Of a stretch of 20,085 bases of DNA, positions 17,498-20,085 are shown in pieces. Position 1 is the stretch's first letter. The number at the start of each line of letters is the position of its first letter. The notes beneath the pieces are model-generated. The model searched no databases. It had not been told where the DNA came from and saw only the letters and a list, made by a program, of their open reading frames with translations. The stretch lies in NCBI GenBank assembly GCA_003024985.2, contig PXIH01S0007829.1; one strand, 5' to 3'. Both the position numbers and the translations under genes were made by a program. The DNA is from Euperipatoides rowelli (Eukaryota > Onychophora > Udeonychophora > Euonychophora > Peripatopsidae).

Positions 17498-18185
17498 AAT
17501 TATTAAAATTGTGTGTAAAACTTTTATTTCTGATATTTTTATTTTTAAAAAAAAAAACAAGAAATGACATTATTTTTATATCTTTAGTTAGTATATAGTT
17601 TAAATGATGGACATAAAAAAAATAATTTGCAAATATGTTTATAGAAACATAGTATAAAATTGTTTTAAACCTTTAAGATGTAATGTTCAAAAATTAAATT
17701 AACTCTATCCACAGTATAAAATTTTCTAGGAACTAATTTATTGTTTGGATATTTTTTAAAAAAAATTGTCTAATTAACCCATCATAAAACATTCAAATGA
17801 TCAGCAAAAATATTTGGAATGTTCTTTAGAAGGGGAAAAAAAATTCAATTACCAATTCGAACTTTTTTGATAAAATATAAAAATATAAATCTTGCAGCAA
17901 ATTGTTTAATTAGAAATCTATTTAAATGAAAACAGGTTTCAAAAAAAAAAAAAAAAAAAAAACGAATCGTGAAAAGAAATGATTTCAAAAATATTATTCT
18001 TGAAAATTGTTAACATTTTATTGAATTCCTTTGGAAATAAAAATAGTGTTAACATTACGGTTTAAAATTATTCCCTATCCATTATAACTTCAAATGTATT
18101 TTAGGATGTCGATTTTTCAAGAATGTCAATACAAACTAGTAATAAAGAAAAATTTGATTTGTTCCATATTCATAAACAATAAAAT
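17498..18185. other. AT-rich stretch, no gene seen
   Basis: Nothing is recognised. An A22 run at 17941-17962 might be the tail of another retroposed sequence, but no body or duplication could be matched to it. Confidence 0.55.
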
Positions 18186-18380
18186 ATGACTTTTGTCTAT
18201 TTTTTTTTTAAAATGTCATATTGCATGGTAAACATACTTGACAATTTTAATTATTATATTAAATTCCAATTATTAAGAAAATTAAATACACTATTTTTAA
18301 TCAACACTTTTAAATACACGCCAGACATGCTGGTACCTGAGGTGGACCGCCCCCCCCCCCCTTTGCATGCCTCCGTTTTA

Positions 18381-18710
18381 ATGTCGCTATGCATAATGGC
18401 ACTTTGCTTAGCAAATAATCAATTTTCCTTATCAAACGGTGATGCAATACCAGGTAAATATATTCACTGTCTATGTCGTATATTTTTGAGAGTGTATGAT
18501 ATAAATTTTGTTAAATACCTAATACTATTTACAATGTTAAATGATGTCAATAATAACTCAACAGGCAAATTATATTACCAACACCCCCTTTATACCAACT
18601 CAAATATAAGTATTGTAATTGGTGTACAAATGATTTTGAGAGTTCAGATTAATACAATCATGCAATCTTGCAAGGTAGAGGATGCTCCTAACAAATTTTA
18701 TAATGCCTAG
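18381..18710 (+). CDS. Hypothetical two-exon gene for a small secreted protein
   Basis: The longest open frame of the window (174 codons, 18186-18710) contains an ATG at 18381 followed by S-L-C-I-M-A-L-C-L-A, a compact hydrophobic core like a signal peptide. At 18453/18454 the frame meets CAG then GTAAATA, a good splice donor. At 18564/18565 AACTCAACAG then GCAAAT is a possible acceptor with a weak pyrimidine tract. The 111 nt between is a multiple of three and joins in phase 1, so splicing keeps the frame and gives about 73 residues, ending at TAG 18708-18710. AATAAA follows at 18762-18767. A Gly-Lys at the exon junction could mark amidation in a peptide precursor, but that is speculation. 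No homologue is recognised. The upstream part of the frame, crossing a C-run, is probably not coding. Alternatives: one unspliced frame, or chance. Confidence 0.35.
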   Translation: MSLCIMALCLANNQFSLSNGDAIPGKYIHCLCRIFLRVYDINFVKYLILFTMLNDVNNNSTGKLYYQHPLYTNSNISIVIGVQMILRVQINTIMQSCKVEDAPNKFYNA

Positions 18711-18761
18711 AGATGCCTCTGAAATCCAGACACTGAACACCATGGTACGTTACATGCTCAA

Positions 18762-18767
18762 AATAAA
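18762..18767 (+). promoter_or_regulatory. Possible polyadenylation signal AATAAA
   Basis: AATAAA 52 bases after the stop of the 18.4 kb gene model. The hexamer is common in AT-rich DNA, so it is only supportive. Confidence 0.3.
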
Positions 18768-18842
18768 AGCTAACAACCTATTCTTACTAAACTGAGCTGT
18801 AACAAAAATAAGCTTACCAAAATACACCAGGATTTGGCTATA

Positions 18843-18866
18843 TAATAATAATAATAATAATAATAA
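18843..18866 (+). repeat. (AAT)n microsatellite
   Basis: About eight perfect AAT/ATA units. Confidence 0.93.
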
Positions 18867-19019
18867 AGATGCTTTGGTATATGAAACAAAAAATTAAATT
18901 TTTAGTGTGAATATAGTTATATTTGGTATAACAAAACAAAGGTTAAGGAAAGCCAAACCCAGATCAAGATGCTAAATCATTATTTGAGGCTCATTTCTCT
19001 AAGTGTTAAAGAGTATGTC

Positions 19020-19950
19020 ACTGTAGATTAATTCACCAGGTTTTGGTATCCTTGAAGTTGATTCCTTTTACTAAGTCCTTTAACACTATTTTTGTTATGG
19101 CTTCAGTGTTTACATGACTAAGTCATTTGTGCCACAGTTGTAGATTTGGTTGGGTGGCAACATTGGCTAATTCTGTTAGGATTGTTTTGATTAGCTTTTC
19201 CTATAGGTTTTTTTATTGATGTTTGGTGACTGCTAAGGCTTTGTTTTTGTCTAGAATTTTGGCTATTTGTTTTGATTTTACATTGGTCATTTGTAAATTT
19301 GTTACTTTCTCTTCTGAGAATAGGTTCCTTTTGAGTTTTGGTACATACGTGACTTCTGTTAAGATTGATTCTTACCATTGACTTTCTATGAATTTTTATG
19401 GGTCCTTTTCCTTTTATACTTAGTCTGTTTGTTGTCTCCTAATCTAACAAATTTTTCTTCATTTATTTTGGAGAAGGTGTAGAATTATTCATTGTAACAT
19501 GTCATATGGGTAATTAATCTACTGTCCATTATCCAAGGATCATTGCTTGTTACTGTTATGCTTACACTTGCATTACCATATTCAGTGTTGATGGCTGAGA
19601 AATGGCATTGGAATTTGAACAAGATGGTTCAGATCGTGTCTTTGTGAAACTTCTTTATGTTTCTACAGTTTTTGGCATAATGACCTTTCTTTTGGCAATT
19701 GTAGCAAGTGACCATTTTTGGGTTGAATTTTCCTTTTTTTTGTAGTTCTAGATTTTTTGTGGTTCTGACCTGATATAGGGGTTAGTGTGTTTTCTTGATG
19801 TATGCTTTTGGCCCAGCTGTCTTGCAGTTAAGTTGGTGATTATTTGTTTTTCTTCTGACATTGAAAACAAAGCCTGGCGAAAGACTATTTAGTATTTTGG
19901 TCATGATGGCAAGATCACTTACTGAGTTTCCCATTTCCTTAACCTTCAAG
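19020..19950 (-). pseudogene. Ty1/copia fragment: gag zinc knuckle, protease, GAG_pre-integrase
   Basis: Read on the minus strand from about 19950, the gag end (S-D-L-A-I-M-T-K-I-L-N-S-L) leads to a complete CCHC knuckle C-Y-N-C-Q-K-K-G-H-Y-A-K-N-C at 19706-19665. Next comes a copia-type protease start W-I-M-D-S (19535-19521). The usual G-A after D-S is replaced, but H-M-T follows as expected, and then V-R-L-G-D-N. Further on are V-T-N-L and N-L-Q-L-W-H-K (about 19145-19124) with L-S-H-V-N, which is the GAG_pre-integrase block. Stops and frameshifts occur throughout. Copia differs from gypsy in placing integrase before RT. Integrase core and RT are absent below 19020, so the element is truncated at both ends. 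Confidence 0.83.
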
Positions 19951-20085
19951 CGGTAGCGGTCAAAATTTTAACATGAGCGATCGCGGTGTCGAAAAATTTA
20001 CGCTCATAGAATCCTCTGTATAAAAGTTTCCAAATATGTGTAATAATGAAATGAATACACTTATTTATGTTCTATTTAATGTTTG
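19951..20085. other. Window end: GC-richer hairpin next to copia remnant
   Basis: Copia gag homology stops near 19950. The next 60 bases are CG-rich for this window (AGCGGTAGCGGT, GCGATCGC). They include a perfect 7 bp inverted repeat, ATGAGCG (19973-19979) and CGCTCAT (20001-20007), around a 21-base loop. A TATAAAA lies at about 20021-20027. This could be the edge of another mobile element continuing past the window. Confidence 0.4.

Overview
This looks like AT-rich intergenic or intronic DNA from an invertebrate animal. The evidence is eukaryotic throughout. It includes a decayed Ty3/gypsy polyprotein, a decayed Ty1/copia polyprotein, hAT-type DNA transposon remains, a tRNA-related SINE, a TDP-43-like retropseudogene, a ~115 bp satellite and splice-bounded exons. 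There are no operons or long intact bacterial-type genes. The species cannot be fixed from sequence alone.

Layout, left to right. 55-600 (-) is the C-terminal end of a gypsy integrase. 1451-1581 and 1711-1853 are two blocks of a decayed AAGACC-type purine-rich repeat. 2078-2552 may be a short DNA transposon. About 2990-6430 (+) is a long gypsy element in the order gag, zinc knuckles, protease, reverse transcriptase, RNase H, integrase, with many frameshifts and stops. It is split at 4525-5013 by a 489 bp hAT insertion sitting in the reverse-transcriptase catalytic box. 6632-7690 is a tandem satellite with a three-monomer higher-order period.

7690-16340 is mostly gene-poor AT-rich DNA. It holds a likely 148 nt internal exon on the minus strand (10677-10824), a 190 bp MITE-like element (11734-11923), a fold-back repeat (13180-13594) and several hairpins and short tandem duplications. 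16343-17497 is a processed copy of a TDP-43-like RNA-binding protein gene. It has a poly(A)-like end and probable target-site duplications, and it was later hit by a SINE (16695-17000) with its own exact 15 bp duplication. 18186-18710 is the longest open frame of the window (174 codons). It can be read as a two-exon gene for a small secreted protein, but nothing in it is recognised. 19020-19950 (-) is a copia gag-to-GAG_pre-integrase fragment. The last 135 bases hold an unexplained GC-richer hairpin.

No set of genes working together is visible. The window records successive insertions: gypsy then hAT, and retropseudogene then SINE. The live candidates are the 10.7 kb exon and the 18.4 kb small-secreted-protein model. 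I found no undescribed system that I can defend; the most unusual items are listed as findings.
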